A stretch of 64,000 nucleotides of DNA. Source: Hahella chejuensis KCTC 2396 (GTDB taxonomy: Bacteria; Pseudomonadota; Gammaproteobacteria; Pseudomonadales; Oleiphilaceae). The notes beneath the pieces were generated by a model, which searched no databases, was not told where the DNA came from, and was given only the letters and a program-made list of their open reading frames with translations. The stretch is taken from NCBI RefSeq assembly GCF_000012985.1, contig NC_007645.1:6437001-6501000 (forward strand). Reading direction: 5' to 3'. Positions 8,311-18,299 of the stretch are shown here, one piece after another; the first letter of the stretch is position 1; every line of letters starts with the position of its first letter. Made by a program: the position numbers and the translations under genes.

Positions 8311-9717
8311 TCAACTGCGTGTGGCCTCCGCCAGATTGTCCGCCAGACTCTTCATATCCTCGGACATGCTGAGCAACTCCTGCAGCACTTCCTCGGCGCG
8401 CTCGCGGGTCAGACCGAGATAGTCCCATACGGACTGCGGCGCGGGCTGAGCCGGGCCTTCGCCGATGCCGTGTTTACGCAGCAGTTGGGTGGCGACGAAC
8501 AGCAAGGCGCTGTAAACCGAATAATCGCCGTTGTAGTAGGGGTTTTTCTGATAACGCAGCGCCATGCAGACTTCTTCCGGCATATTCCACATTTCCATCA
8601 GCTTGCCGCCCATTTGCTCACGGGTGATGCCTAACAAATACTGCTCGCAATTCTCAGAGTCCACATGCCGGTTGGCTTCACTGTAACGGCATATCAAAGA
8701 GAAGTGCGGTGGAAAAACATGCGCTAACACCAAATAACCAAAGTTGTGCAGTAACCCGACCAGATAAGCCAGTCCAAATTCGGGACGGCGCTCTTTAGGA
8801 ATCGCCGTGGTCAGCGCGCCGCACAGCGTCGCGGTCCACACTGACTGCTCCCAATAGGGCGTAAAGCCATCGCCGCGCTCCTCTGGAACTTCCAGCGTTC
8901 TGCCCAACGCCAGCCCCATAGACAGGTTCATGACCAGATCAAACCCCAGCACCCGCACAATGGCGTCATGCACGGAGCGAATCTTGCCCGGCGCGGCGTA
9001 AAATGAGGAGCTGGCCCAACTGACCACCTGGGCCGACAGGCTGGGGTCCGTCTCCACAATGTCCGCCAGCTCGGAAATGCCGGCTTCCGGGTCCACGCGC
9101 AGTTTGATAATGCGTTGGGCGGTTTCCGGTAACGGCGGCATTTCCAGGGTATCCTCCAGACGACGCTGAATACGCAGGCTGGTGAAGCTGGAAATGGCCT
9201 TGTTGATCTGATCCATGTCTTTCGCCGGCTGGTTATGATTAACGGCGATTTCAGGTAGGCGCACGCTGATCTGCATGCTCTTGACGGCGCCCATAGCGGC
9301 TTCAAACAGACGCCGGCTCATGCACAGGTATTTGTCTTCTTCCGAGGACGGCAGATAAATCTCTTCGAATGCGCTCAAGCGGGCGTCGATCACCGCTTCG
9401 CAGCCAGTTAGATCCGGCAGCGCCGGGACTTCATACCATTGCAGGCGTTTGCGCAGTTCATCCAGTTCCGCCAGAGGCAAAGCCCGCAAGTTGCGGCCGG
9501 CGCCTTCATTCAGGCGATCCAGGTCAAGTATGGTGCTTTCTGGTATCACCGCCTGCAGAACGCCGGTCTCATCGTGCAGCATAATCGCCCGCACTCTCGC
9601 TTCCGTCGGCGCGTCTTTGCCCGTTACCTCCCGCACTTTAGCGGCATCTTCCGCCAAGTCGCTCCTTTGAGTGCTGTAGTCCTCTAATAAACGCGCAACG
9701 GCTGCTGGAACGGCCAT
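8311..9717 (-). CDS. HDOD domain protein with N-terminal YbaK-like domain
   Basis: Predicted signalling protein. The first ~130 residues resemble the YbaK/aminoacyl-tRNA deacylase-associated fold (GVLQAVIPESTILDLDRLNE, then RALPLAELDELRKR). The C-terminal half is an HDOD domain (LPETAQRIIKLRVDPEAGI, then VVSWASSSFYAAPGKIRSV, then AYLVGLLHNFGYLVL). HDOD proteins usually lack the catalytic HD pair and serve as adaptors in stress, motility or c-di-GMP networks. I take the ATG at 9717, which has GAGG and AAGAG upstream. An ATG at 9786 would add 23 residues. It is a single gene between recG and the small orphan. Confidence 0.85.
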   Translation of the reverse strand: MAVPAAVARLLEDYSTQRSDLAEDAAKVREVTGKDAPTEARVRAIMLHDETGVLQAVIPESTILDLDRLNEGAGRNLRALPLAELDELRKRLQWYEVPALPDLTGCEAVIDARLSAFEEIYLPSSEEDKYLCMSRRLFEAAMGAVKSMQISVRLPEIAVNHNQPAKDMDQINKAISSFTSLRIQRRLEDTLEMPPLPETAQRIIKLRVDPEAGISELADIVETDPSLSAQVVSWASSSFYAAPGKIRSVHDAIVRVLGFDLVMNLSMGLALGRTLEVPEERGDGFTPYWEQSVWTATLCGALTTAIPKERRPEFGLAYLVGLLHNFGYLVLAHVFPPHFSLICRYSEANRHVDSENCEQYLLGITREQMGGKLMEMWNMPEEVCMALRYQKNPYYNGDYSVYSALLFVATQLLRKHGIGEGPAQPAPQSVWDYLGLTRERAEEVLQELLSMSEDMKSLADNLAEATRS

Positions 9718-9877
9718 ATCTCTTATCGCCTCATATGGAAGAAATAAAATAAACCGGCTTCTTATATCAGGTGGGTTTTTCATCATTACTTTAATTGTAG
9801 CTTAGCAGGTTTCGGGGGTTCTGCTGGCTTAAGGTTTCTTTTGTAATGATTGGTAAAGGATTGCTGCGCGCGCCGCT

Positions 9878-11944
9878 CTAAACTTTGCCGTACAGCGCGC
9901 GGTGGCCGATCCAGCGACGGATAAGGGCTTCTGTGACATCGGGCTGATCAATGACGCTCAAGGCCATTTCCTTCACCACCGGCAACCATTGACGGTCCCG
10001 TTGCAGATCGGCGATGCGGAACTGAATCAAACCGGTTTGGCGGGTGCCGAGCACTTCTCCCGGCCCGCGAATCTCCAGATCCTTCTCCGCAATGACAAAG
10101 CCGTCGTTACTATCCCGCATGACCTGCATGCGCGCTTTGCCGGCCAGGGACAGCGGTGGGTGATACATCAGCACGCAATAACTCTCATGGCTGCCGCGAC
10201 CGACCCGGCCGCGTAGCTGATGCAATTGCGCCAGTCCCAGGCGCTCCGGGTTCTCGATGATCATCAGACTGGCGTTAGGAACGTCCACGCCAACTTCGAT
10301 GACAGTGGTAGCCACCAACAAGTGCAGACGGTTGTGCTTGAAGTCATCCATGACGGCGGTTTTCTCCGCCGCCTTCATTCGCCCGTGCACCAGGCCTACG
10401 CGCAAATCCGGCAGGGCTTCCGCCAAGTTCGCCGCCGTCGCTTCCGCAGCCTGGCACTGCAACACTTCGGACTCCTCGATCAGAGTGCACACCCAATAGG
10501 CCTGACGTCCTTCGAGACAGACTTTTCGCACCCGCTCCACCACATCGTCCCGCTTAATATCGGGTATGACCGCCGTCACCACGGGCGTGCGTCCCGGCGG
10601 CAGTTCGTCGATCACGGAGGTGTCCAGATCCGCGTAGGCGCTCATCGCCAGGGTGCGGGGAATCGGCGTCGCGGTCATGATCAGCTGATGCGGCGCCTGT
10701 CCGGAGCGCGCGCCTTTCTCCCGCAGCGATAGCCGCTGATGCACGCCGAAACGGTGCTGTTCGTCGATAATAGCGAGACCTAGTCGGGCGAACTCAACTT
10801 GGTCCTGAAACAAGGCATGGGTGCCGATAGCCAATTGCGCTGCGCCGGATGAAATCGCATCCAGCACTTTTTGCCGCTCACTGGCCTTAAGCTTACCGTT
10901 AAGCCACACCACGCTGACGCCCAGAGGCTCCAGCCACTGGCTAAGCGTTTTGTAATGCTGCTCGGACAGTATTTCCGTCGGCGCCATCAACGCCGCCTGA
11001 TGGCCGGCTTCAATAGCGCACAAGGCCGACGCCGCAGCAACAACGGTCTTGCCGGAGCCGACGTCACCCTGCACCAGACGCAACATGGGAACCATGGCGC
11101 GCACATCCTGTTCGATCTCCCCGATCACGCGTTTCTGCGCGCCGGTCAGAGCGAAAGGCAACTGCTCGATAAAGCGCTGTTGTAAAACGCCGGCTCTCAG
11201 CGCCGGGGCCGGTTGCGACTGCACTTCCTGCCGCAACTGCAAGAGGCTGAGGTGGTGCGCCAGCAGCTCTTCCGCCACCAGACGTTGTTGATTGGGATGA
11301 CGACTTTCCGCCAGCGCCGTCACATTGGCGCCTACCGGCGGGTGATGCAGGTAGTCCAGCGCCGCATTCAATTCCGGCATCTGATAATGGCTGCGTAACT
11401 CCTGGGGCAGCCAGTCTTTGATGGGGTAACGGCGCATCAGCGTCAGAGCCTGCTGGCATAGATCGCGTAACCGTTTTTGCATTAGCCCTTCAGTGGTTGG
11501 ATAAATAGGCGTAAGACGTTGCTCCATTTCCGCTGGCTTTAGCTCGTCCACCTGCGTGGTTTCGGGGTGGTACATTTCCAGCCCGCTACGGCCGAGGCGA
11601 GCCTCGCCATAGCATAGAAATTTGCGGCCAGGGCTGAAGCGATTTTTTTGCTGCGCGGTGAAGTAGTAAAAACGCAGGCCGATCTCACCGCTATCGTCGC
11701 GCACCCGCACCAGCAGACTGCGTTTGCGTCCCAGCTCGACCCGGGAGTCCACCACGGTCGCTTCGACTTGCGCTGGCATACCCACTCGAACCTGCGCAAC
11801 CGGCGTCACTCGGGTGCGATCCTCATAACGCAGGGGCAAGTGAAACAGCAGGTCTTGCACCGTATGCAGGCCCAGCTTCGCCAGCTTTTCCGCCAGGGCC
11901 GGCCCGACGCCCTTCAGTTCGGTCAACGGCTGTTCGATAGACAC
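9878..11944 (-). CDS. recG: ATP-dependent DNA helicase RecG
   Basis: Branch-migrating helicase that remodels stalled forks and recombination intermediates. The 688-residue length and domain order are standard. The N-terminal wedge/OB domain opens with LTELKGVGPALAEKLAKLG. Walker A is GDVGSGKTVVA, the DEXH box is IIDEQHRFG, TATPIPRTLA is motif III, and the helicase C lobe carries QLRGRVGRG. It lies directly downstream of oxyR on the same strand with a 27-base gap, the same arrangement as in Pseudomonas. Confidence 0.97.
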   Translation of the reverse strand: MSIEQPLTELKGVGPALAEKLAKLGLHTVQDLLFHLPLRYEDRTRVTPVAQVRVGMPAQVEATVVDSRVELGRKRSLLVRVRDDSGEIGLRFYYFTAQQKNRFSPGRKFLCYGEARLGRSGLEMYHPETTQVDELKPAEMEQRLTPIYPTTEGLMQKRLRDLCQQALTLMRRYPIKDWLPQELRSHYQMPELNAALDYLHHPPVGANVTALAESRHPNQQRLVAEELLAHHLSLLQLRQEVQSQPAPALRAGVLQQRFIEQLPFALTGAQKRVIGEIEQDVRAMVPMLRLVQGDVGSGKTVVAAASALCAIEAGHQAALMAPTEILSEQHYKTLSQWLEPLGVSVVWLNGKLKASERQKVLDAISSGAAQLAIGTHALFQDQVEFARLGLAIIDEQHRFGVHQRLSLREKGARSGQAPHQLIMTATPIPRTLAMSAYADLDTSVIDELPPGRTPVVTAVIPDIKRDDVVERVRKVCLEGRQAYWVCTLIEESEVLQCQAAEATAANLAEALPDLRVGLVHGRMKAAEKTAVMDDFKHNRLHLLVATTVIEVGVDVPNASLMIIENPERLGLAQLHQLRGRVGRGSHESYCVLMYHPPLSLAGKARMQVMRDSNDGFVIAEKDLEIRGPGEVLGTRQTGLIQFRIADLQRDRQWLPVVKEMALSVIDQPDVTEALIRRWIGHRALYGKV

Positions 11945-11971
11945 GCTGCGGCGATCCTTTTCCGTCTTTCT

Positions 11972-12910
11972 TTAACTGGCGCGCTTCTCAACTACCCGGC
12001 ACTGCCCCGCCGCCAAAGCCACCATATCGATCGCTTTCGGGCGCGGGAAGGTGACGCGCCAGGCCAGTCCCACCGTACGGTAGGGCGCAGGAGATTTGAA
12101 TGGCCGCGTCGTCAGCAAGCCGCTGGCGTAGCGGTCTTCCCGCACGGCGGACAAAGGCAGAACGGTGATGCCAAGGCCGGAAGCGACCATGTGGCGAATG
12201 GTTTCCAGCGAACTGCCTTCTGTGATGATATGCGCAGACCGGTCGCTGCGGGCCGGCTCTTTACCCATACGGTTGAACAGTTCCGGACAGGCGTCCAGCA
12301 CCTGATCGCGGAAACAATGTCCTGGGCCCAATAACAGCAAGTCGTGGGCGGGCAGCATTTCACTGTCGATTTCGTCGTATTGAGTCAGTTCGTGGTCTTC
12401 CGGCATCAGTACGACGAACGGCTCGTCATACAGCGGCAGGGTCACCACTTCCGGCTCATTGAAGGGCAGCGCCACGATAATGGCGTCCAGCTCGGAGTGG
12501 CGCAGTTTTTCCCGCAATACGGCGGTGTAGTTCTCTTCTATATACAGCGGCATTTGCGGCGCCGCCCGGTGCAATTCAGGCATCAGATGGGGAAACAGAT
12601 ATGGCCCGATAGTATAAATCGCACCGACGCGCAGCGGCTGAGACAACTGGTCTTTACCCGCCTGGGCGATATCCTTGATGACGCTGACCTGATCCAGCAC
12701 GCGCAACGCCTGATCTACAACGCGCTTGCCGGTGTCAGTAACGGTGATGTGGCTCTTGCTGCGCTCGAACAGGGTGACCCCGAGTTCATCCTCCAGTTTT
12801 TTCACCGCCACGCTCAAGGTGGGCTGACTGACGAAACAGCGCTCAGCGGCGCGGCCGAAATGCTTCTCTTCAGCCAGAGTGACAATGTAACGCAATTCAG
12901 TCAGGGTCAT
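11972..12910 (-). CDS. oxyR: hydrogen peroxide-sensing LysR regulator OxyR
   Basis: LysR-type peroxide sensor and activator of antioxidant genes. The N-terminal winged HTH (ELRYIVTLAEEKHFGRAAE) is followed by a substrate domain carrying the two redox cysteines in LGPGHCFRDQVLDAC. These match E. coli Cys199 and Cys208 in spacing and context, which is decisive for OxyR over other LysR proteins. The start ATG at 12910 has GAGAA upstream and gives 312 residues. A longer start at 12955 adds non-conserved sequence. It is followed by recG, probably in one transcript. Confidence 0.95.
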   Translation of the reverse strand: MTLTELRYIVTLAEEKHFGRAAERCFVSQPTLSVAVKKLEDELGVTLFERSKSHITVTDTGKRVVDQALRVLDQVSVIKDIAQAGKDQLSQPLRVGAIYTIGPYLFPHLMPELHRAAPQMPLYIEENYTAVLREKLRHSELDAIIVALPFNEPEVVTLPLYDEPFVVLMPEDHELTQYDEIDSEMLPAHDLLLLGPGHCFRDQVLDACPELFNRMGKEPARSDRSAHIITEGSSLETIRHMVASGLGITVLPLSAVREDRYASGLLTTRPFKSPAPYRTVGLAWRVTFPRPKAIDMVALAAGQCRVVEKRAS

Positions 12911-13030
12911 GTGTTTCTCACTATGTTGTTTACCATCCGTTAAGCGCCCAGTCATCTTTCCGGACGACTACTTATCGGCTCAAATCTCTTTATGGACAGT
13001 CGTCAGGAGCAGGCGTTCCTGTATCTCCCC

Positions 13031-13090
13031 CCTGGAAAACCATTTCCGAGCGCCAGGGAATACTCTACCCTGCATCACTGGTTTTCAAGG
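13031..13090. repeat. nested inverted repeat in the oxyR upstream region
   Basis: Outer arms of 12 bases (13031-13042 and 13079-13090, one mismatch) enclose inner arms CAGGG (13054-13058) and CCCTG (13068-13072). The structure lies in the ~320-base gap between divergent oxyR and the SDR-like gene. It could be a regulator site, a structured leader or a small RNA. Nothing else in that gap is recognisable. Confidence 0.5.
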
Positions 13091-13228
13091 GTTCCTAATG
13101 CGCCAATCTATACGCCTGGCGCGCCGGTTAAGAAACCACCTCGCGGACTTGTCTTAATAGTCTGATCGTATTGAACTTTTCGACTTAATAGCCAAGAGCT
13201 AGCATAAGCCTGATTGGAGATAGACGCA

Positions 13229-14110
13229 ATGCATCAACCACGCCTGTTATTACTCGGTTTCGGGGCGTTGAATCGCCAAGTGGCGGCGCGCCTGCATGAC
13301 CGTTTCGACATCCTCGCGGTATCGCGTACGCCGCAACAGCCAGAGGGCGTCGCCCATTATGCGCTGGACCTGGAGCAGGACGCTTTAGACGACCTGCCCG
13401 ACGATATCGACGTCGCCATCTATTGTCTCACGCCCTCCGCCTTTACCCCAGAGGGCTACGAAGCCGTCTATGTAAAAAGCCTGCAACGCGTTCTGGAGCG
13501 CCTGCGCAGCAGTTCGATCAGGCGCTTGCTGTTTGTTTCTTCCACCAGTGTGTATGGCCAGGAAAACGACGAATGGGTCGATGAAGACAGCGTCACGGAA
13601 CCTTCCGGCTTCTCCGGCGCCACTCTACTGAAAGCGGAGTCCTTGCTGGCGGACTCTGATATCGCCACCACCGTCGTACGTTTTTCCGGCATCTATGGCG
13701 CTGGCCGCACACGCTTGTTGCAGCAGGCGCTGGATGGTCAGGTCGCCCTTTCGGGCCCTAGCGGCTATACCAATCGCATCCATGAACAGGACGCCGTAGG
13801 CGTTTTATGTCACTTGACGGAACTTGCCGCCGACAAGCCGCTGCAATCCTGCTATCTGGCCAGTGACTGCGAGCCGGTGCGCATGCACGAAGTGGCGCAA
13901 TGGATTCGGGAACAAGCCTGCTCACGCGTGGAGTGCGCGCCGGAAGCGGCGCCAGCCCAACAAAAGCGTCGCGCAGGCAGTAAACGCTGCGCCAACCAAC
14001 GACTACGGGCCAGTGGCTTTCACTTCCGCTATCCCACATTCAGAGAAGGCTATGGGGAAATGATTGAGGCCTATATCGCCGAGAGCGGGCGGGAGAACTC
14101 AAAAGAATAG
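13229..14110 (+). CDS. NAD(P)-dependent SDR/epimerase-like oxidoreductase (YeeZ-type)
   Basis: Extended-SDR-like Rossmann protein of 293 residues. The nucleotide-binding loop is at the very N-terminus (LLLLGFGALNRQVAARL), followed by a RLLFVSSTSVYGQ strand. The usual YxxxK catalytic motif is degenerate, reading GATLLKAE. The closest functional analogue is the YeeZ-type group of NAD-dependent epimerase/dehydratase relatives, whose substrate is unknown. The ATG at 13229, with GGAG 9 bases upstream, is preferred over a TTG at 13214. It is divergent from oxyR and convergent with ridA. Confidence 0.8.
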   Translation: MHQPRLLLLGFGALNRQVAARLHDRFDILAVSRTPQQPEGVAHYALDLEQDALDDLPDDIDVAIYCLTPSAFTPEGYEAVYVKSLQRVLERLRSSSIRRLLFVSSTSVYGQENDEWVDEDSVTEPSGFSGATLLKAESLLADSDIATTVVRFSGIYGAGRTRLLQQALDGQVALSGPSGYTNRIHEQDAVGVLCHLTELAADKPLQSCYLASDCEPVRMHEVAQWIREQACSRVECAPEAAPAQQKRRAGSKRCANQRLRASGFHFRYPTFREGYGEMIEAYIAESGRENSKE

Positions 14111-14175
14111 TTGTCAAGCGTCAGCAGAGAAGGCTTCCCGGTCCAGAATCGGACCGGGGAAAAGAAATCAACGGA

Positions 14176-14562
14176 TCAGGAAGTCACCATGATGCCGTCC
14201 ATTTCCACCAAAGAACCTTTCGGCAGCTGGGAAATGCCGATGGCGGCGCGAGCGGGATAAGGCTCCTTGAAATAAGTCGCCATGATTTCATTGACGGTAG
14301 CGAAGTTGCTCAGGTCAGTCAGATAGATATTCAGCTTGACGATATCGCCCAGGTCGCCGCCAGCGGCGCGGCATACCGCGCGCAGGTTATCGAATACTTG
14401 TCTGGTCTGTTCGGCGAAATCGCCGCTCACCAGCTCCATGGTCTCAGGGTTCAATGGAATCTGACCGGACAGGTACACGGTTTGACCGGCTTTAACCGCC
14501 TGGGAGTAGGTGCCGATCGCCTTGGGCGCATTTTCGGTCTGGATAACGGATTTATTAGTCAT
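14176..14562 (-). CDS. ridA: RidA family 2-iminobutanoate/2-iminopropanoate deaminase
   Basis: Hydrolyses reactive enamine/imine intermediates made by PLP enzymes, protecting metabolism from 2-aminoacrylate. It is 128 residues long with the YjgF/RidA signature: [20 protein letters not shown] near the N-terminus and the key arginine in [15 protein letters not shown] at the C-terminus. The ATG at 14562 follows GAGG by 8 bases. The ORF reads further upstream without similarity. Its place just downstream of spoT is the usual one in this group of bacteria. Confidence 0.94.
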   Translation of the reverse strand: MTNKSVIQTENAPKAIGTYSQAVKAGQTVYLSGQIPLNPETMELVSGDFAEQTRQVFDNLRAVCRAAGGDLGDIVKLNIYLTDLSNFATVNEIMATYFKEPYPARAAIGISQLPKGSLVEMDGIMVTS

Positions 14563-14745
14563 ATCTGTTGCCTCATTATTCTCGTTCCGCCGCGGACAAC
14601 GCCGCATTGGATATAGTTACCGCCGATACTGTGTTGAAAGAACGGCATCTTACCGGATTTCTCCGGTTTGCGAATACTGTCAGACAGTATTCAGGAAACG
14701 GATCAGCCAGCAGGATAGATAGGTTGGCGCGGCGTTCCTGGCCGC

Positions 14746-16875
14746 TTAGTGTTTCACCCTGGAAATGGAAGTGACCGCCAGCAAATGGCGCAAGCGACGC
14801 ATGACGCGAGCCAGATGGATACGGCCCTGAACTTTGATGATCAGGCTCACCACGCTGAGACGGGCGTTTTGCTCTTCCACATTGATTTTTTCGATATTGC
14901 CGTCGGCCATGGTGACCGCGCTGGCGATTTCGGCGATGACGCCCCGCTGACGCTCCACTTCCACCCGCAAGGCCACAGAGAACTCGTCGGTGATGTTCTT
15001 GGCCCAGGTCAAATGGATGCAGTGCTCGGGGTCGTGAAGGAATTTCTTGATCTTGTCGCAGGTCTCGGAGTGAATCATCAGGCCTGCGCCGCGATTGATG
15101 ACGCCGACGATAGGATCGCCGGGAATCGGTTTACAGCAGTGCGCCAGATTCAACACCTGGCCATCAGCGCCTTCCACCATCAAGGACGGCTTGTTGTCGT
15201 CCTCGCGGTATTCCATGTCATGGCTTTCCGTCGGTTCGCCATCTGACACCAGTTGCCGGGCCACGATATACGCCATGCGGCTGCCCAGCCCGATTTCCTC
15301 CAGCAGCCTGTCGAAGCTGCTCGCCTGATTGTGCTTGAGCACTTTCTCTTTGTGCTGCTCGTTGATGTCGTCGAGTCGCTTGCCGAACGCCTGCAGATTT
15401 TTCTTCAGGAGACGACGTCCCAGTTCACGGGATTCGCTTTGGCGCTGCTGCTTCAGATAGTGGCGGATGTTGCTCTTCGCCTTGCCGGTGACGACAAAGT
15501 TGAGCCACCCCGGGTTCGGCTTGGCGCCGGGCGCGGTAATGATTTCCACCGTTTGTCCGCTCTTCAGCGGCATGCTGAGCGACGCCAGATGCTTGTTGAT
15601 GCGGCAGGCGACAGTGGAGTTGCCGATATCCGTGTGTATCGCGTAGGCGAAATCCACCGGGGTCGCCCCGCCGGGCAGCTCCATGATGCGGCCTTTCGGA
15701 GTGAATATGTAGATTTCGTCCGGGAACAAGTCGATTTTGACGTGCTCGATAAATTCCAGGGAGTCGTCCGCCCGCTCGCGCAACTCCATCAAATCCTTCA
15801 CCCACTTCTGCGCCCGCATCTGCTGATTGTCCGCCAGGTCGGAGGTTGCGCTCTTATAAACCCAATGCGCCGCAATGCCGCTGTTGGCGACTTTGTCCAT
15901 TTCTTCGGTGCGGATCTGGATTTCGATATTGACGTGGGAGCCGAACAGCGTGGTGTGAATGGATTGATAACCGTTGGCCTTGGGCAGGGCGATATAATCT
16001 TTGAAGCGGCCCGGCACAGGCTTGTACATGCCGTGGACCACCCCGAGGGTTCGGTAACAGCTGTCCACCGAGTCGGTAATAATGCGGAAGGCGTATACGT
16101 CCATGATGTCATGGAATGAACGCCGCTTGGCCTTCATCTTCTGGTAAATGCTGTGCAGGTGTTTCTCCCTGCCCTGAATACGCACGGAGAGACCGCGCTC
16201 TTTCAGTTTGCCTTCCAGCTTGTGCTTGATCTCTTCGATGATCTCGTAATGGGTGCCGCGCAGTTTGCGCACCGCTTCCTGAATATACTTGGCGCGCATC
16301 GGGAACATGGCCTGAAAGCCGAGGTCTTCAAGCTCCACGCACATGGTGTGGATGCCAAGGCGATTAGCGATCGGCGCGTAGATATCCAGCGTCTCCGTCG
16401 CGATGCGTCGGCGCTTCTCCGGTTTCAATGGCCCCAGCGTGCGCATGTTGTGCAGACGGTCCGCCAGCTTCACCAGGATAACGCGAATGTCCTTGGCCAT
16501 GGCCAAAGTCATCTTTTGAAAGTTTTCCGCCTGGGCTTCCGCTTTGGACTTGAACTCGATCTGAGTCAGCTTACTGACGCCGTCCACCAGTTCGGCGATG
16601 CTCTCTCCGAATTGGCTGCTGAGCGCGTCCTTGGGTATGCCGGTGTCTTCGATCACGTCGTGCAGCATAGCAGCCGCGAGACACTGATGATCCAGTTGCA
16701 GGTCGGCCAGGAGATTAGCCACCGCCAGTGGGTGGGTGATGTAAGGCTCGCCGCTTTGCCGGTATTGCCCCTCATGCGCCTGCTCGGCGTAGTAAAACGC
16801 TCGCCGCACCACATTGATATGGTGGTTATCCAGATAGGTTTTCAAACGTTCAGCAAGCGCATCAATCGTCGGCAC
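14746..16875 (-). CDS. spoT: bifunctional (p)ppGpp synthetase/hydrolase SpoT
   Basis: Sets the stringent-response alarmone level. The 709 residues contain, in order, an HD hydrolase domain with an intact HDVIEDT at about residue 70, so hydrolase activity is expected. The synthetase domain follows (GREKHLHSIYQKMKAKRR and NGYQSIHTTLFG), then TGS (IYIFTPKGRIMELP, around 390) and a C-terminal ACT domain. It sits between rpoZ and ridA on the same strand. The intact HD box makes SpoT the right name rather than RelA. Confidence 0.96.
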   Translation of the reverse strand: MPTIDALAERLKTYLDNHHINVVRRAFYYAEQAHEGQYRQSGEPYITHPLAVANLLADLQLDHQCLAAAMLHDVIEDTGIPKDALSSQFGESIAELVDGVSKLTQIEFKSKAEAQAENFQKMTLAMAKDIRVILVKLADRLHNMRTLGPLKPEKRRRIATETLDIYAPIANRLGIHTMCVELEDLGFQAMFPMRAKYIQEAVRKLRGTHYEIIEEIKHKLEGKLKERGLSVRIQGREKHLHSIYQKMKAKRRSFHDIMDVYAFRIITDSVDSCYRTLGVVHGMYKPVPGRFKDYIALPKANGYQSIHTTLFGSHVNIEIQIRTEEMDKVANSGIAAHWVYKSATSDLADNQQMRAQKWVKDLMELRERADDSLEFIEHVKIDLFPDEIYIFTPKGRIMELPGGATPVDFAYAIHTDIGNSTVACRINKHLASLSMPLKSGQTVEIITAPGAKPNPGWLNFVVTGKAKSNIRHYLKQQRQSESRELGRRLLKKNLQAFGKRLDDINEQHKEKVLKHNQASSFDRLLEEIGLGSRMAYIVARQLVSDGEPTESHDMEYREDDNKPSLMVEGADGQVLNLAHCCKPIPGDPIVGVINRGAGLMIHSETCDKIKKFLHDPEHCIHLTWAKNITDEFSVALRVEVERQRGVIAEIASAVTMADGNIEKINVEEQNARLSVVSLIIKVQGRIHLARVMRRLRHLLAVTSISRVKH

Positions 16876-17037
16876 AAGGGACCTTCACAACATAAGCGGT
16901 ACACAAAATAAAAATGGCGGAGATGAAAAAAACCGGGCGATCAACCCAGATTTTTTACAGCTGTATAAATCAATATAAAGATAAAGAGGGGAATTTCAAG
17001 AGAGGGTGAAGTCAGGCCCCTTTGCGGGGCCCGGACG

Positions 17038-17247
17038 TTAGTCTTCGTCTTGCTCAAGCATCTCAGATGTGATGAGGCCTGCAGCGATTTCGCGCAGTGC
17101 GACGACAGTGGGCTTATCATTTTCCCACTCGACTTTAGGGTCTTTGCCATACTGGCTGATCTGACGAGCGCGCTTTGAAGCCAGCATGACCAGCTCAAAA
17201 CGGTTATCTACATGATCCAGACAATCTTCAACGGTTACTCGCGCCAT
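17038..17247 (-). CDS. rpoZ: RNA polymerase omega subunit
   Basis: Small subunit that chaperones beta-prime assembly and forms a ppGpp site. The 69 residues carry the family core [18 protein letters not shown] and an acidic tail. It is on the minus strand between gmk and spoT, the classical gmk-rpoZ-spoT order, which also links it to stringent control. Confidence 0.95.
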   Translation of the reverse strand: MARVTVEDCLDHVDNRFELVMLASKRARQISQYGKDPKVEWENDKPTVVALREIAAGLITSEMLEQDED

Positions 17248-17296
17248 AACACACCCTTTACCAGTGCCAGTTCAGAAAATGACCGCGTAGTTTAGG

Positions 17297-17962
<666 letters not shown>

Positions 17963-18021
17963 TTAAGTAATCCGGTCAGTTAACAAATCAAGTTAACCAA
18001 CACGCTCTAGTTAACCAACAA

Positions 18022-18189
18022 TATTAATATGGCAATGATATTGGCATGTTAATCATCAGGCGCATGGATGCGCCTGCGCGGCGGCTGGCCGCGGGAGACA
18101 GGGCCTGACCTGTGCAGGCCCTGTCGTTGCAGACAAATAGAAGGAAGCTATTTGTCTGCCTGATTAGCTATTTGTCTGCCTGATTAATA
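18022..18189. repeat. dispersed hairpin-rich repeat, copy 1 (168 bp)
   Basis: Element running from TATTAA to TTAATA, shared with 28785-28897. It is a string of hairpins: an AT-rich palindrome at the left end, a CAGGCGCAT-type stem, a GCGGC/GCCGC stem, an extra stem (18099-18107 with 18115-18123), and AGACAAATAG with CTATTTGTCT. Relative to copy 2 it has a 35-bp insertion (18101-18135) between AGACA repeats and a tandem duplication of 20 bp (18146-18165 and 18166-18185). Together these account for the 55-bp length difference. It fills much of the 376-base gap between gmk and the LysR gene. Confidence 0.85.
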
Positions 18190-18299
18190 GTACCAGAGTT
18201 GTGATGGGTTGTAGCGGACCTTTGCATTCCGGCCTCGCTCCGTGCAATCCTGCAACAGGCGATTAACGCCCATGCAAACAACCGTGATTCGTAGAAGTT

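Noticed and set aside
12911-13157. Plus-strand ORF in the oxyR upstream gap
   Set aside because: No ribosome site, no family resemblance, and it runs through the nested palindrome.
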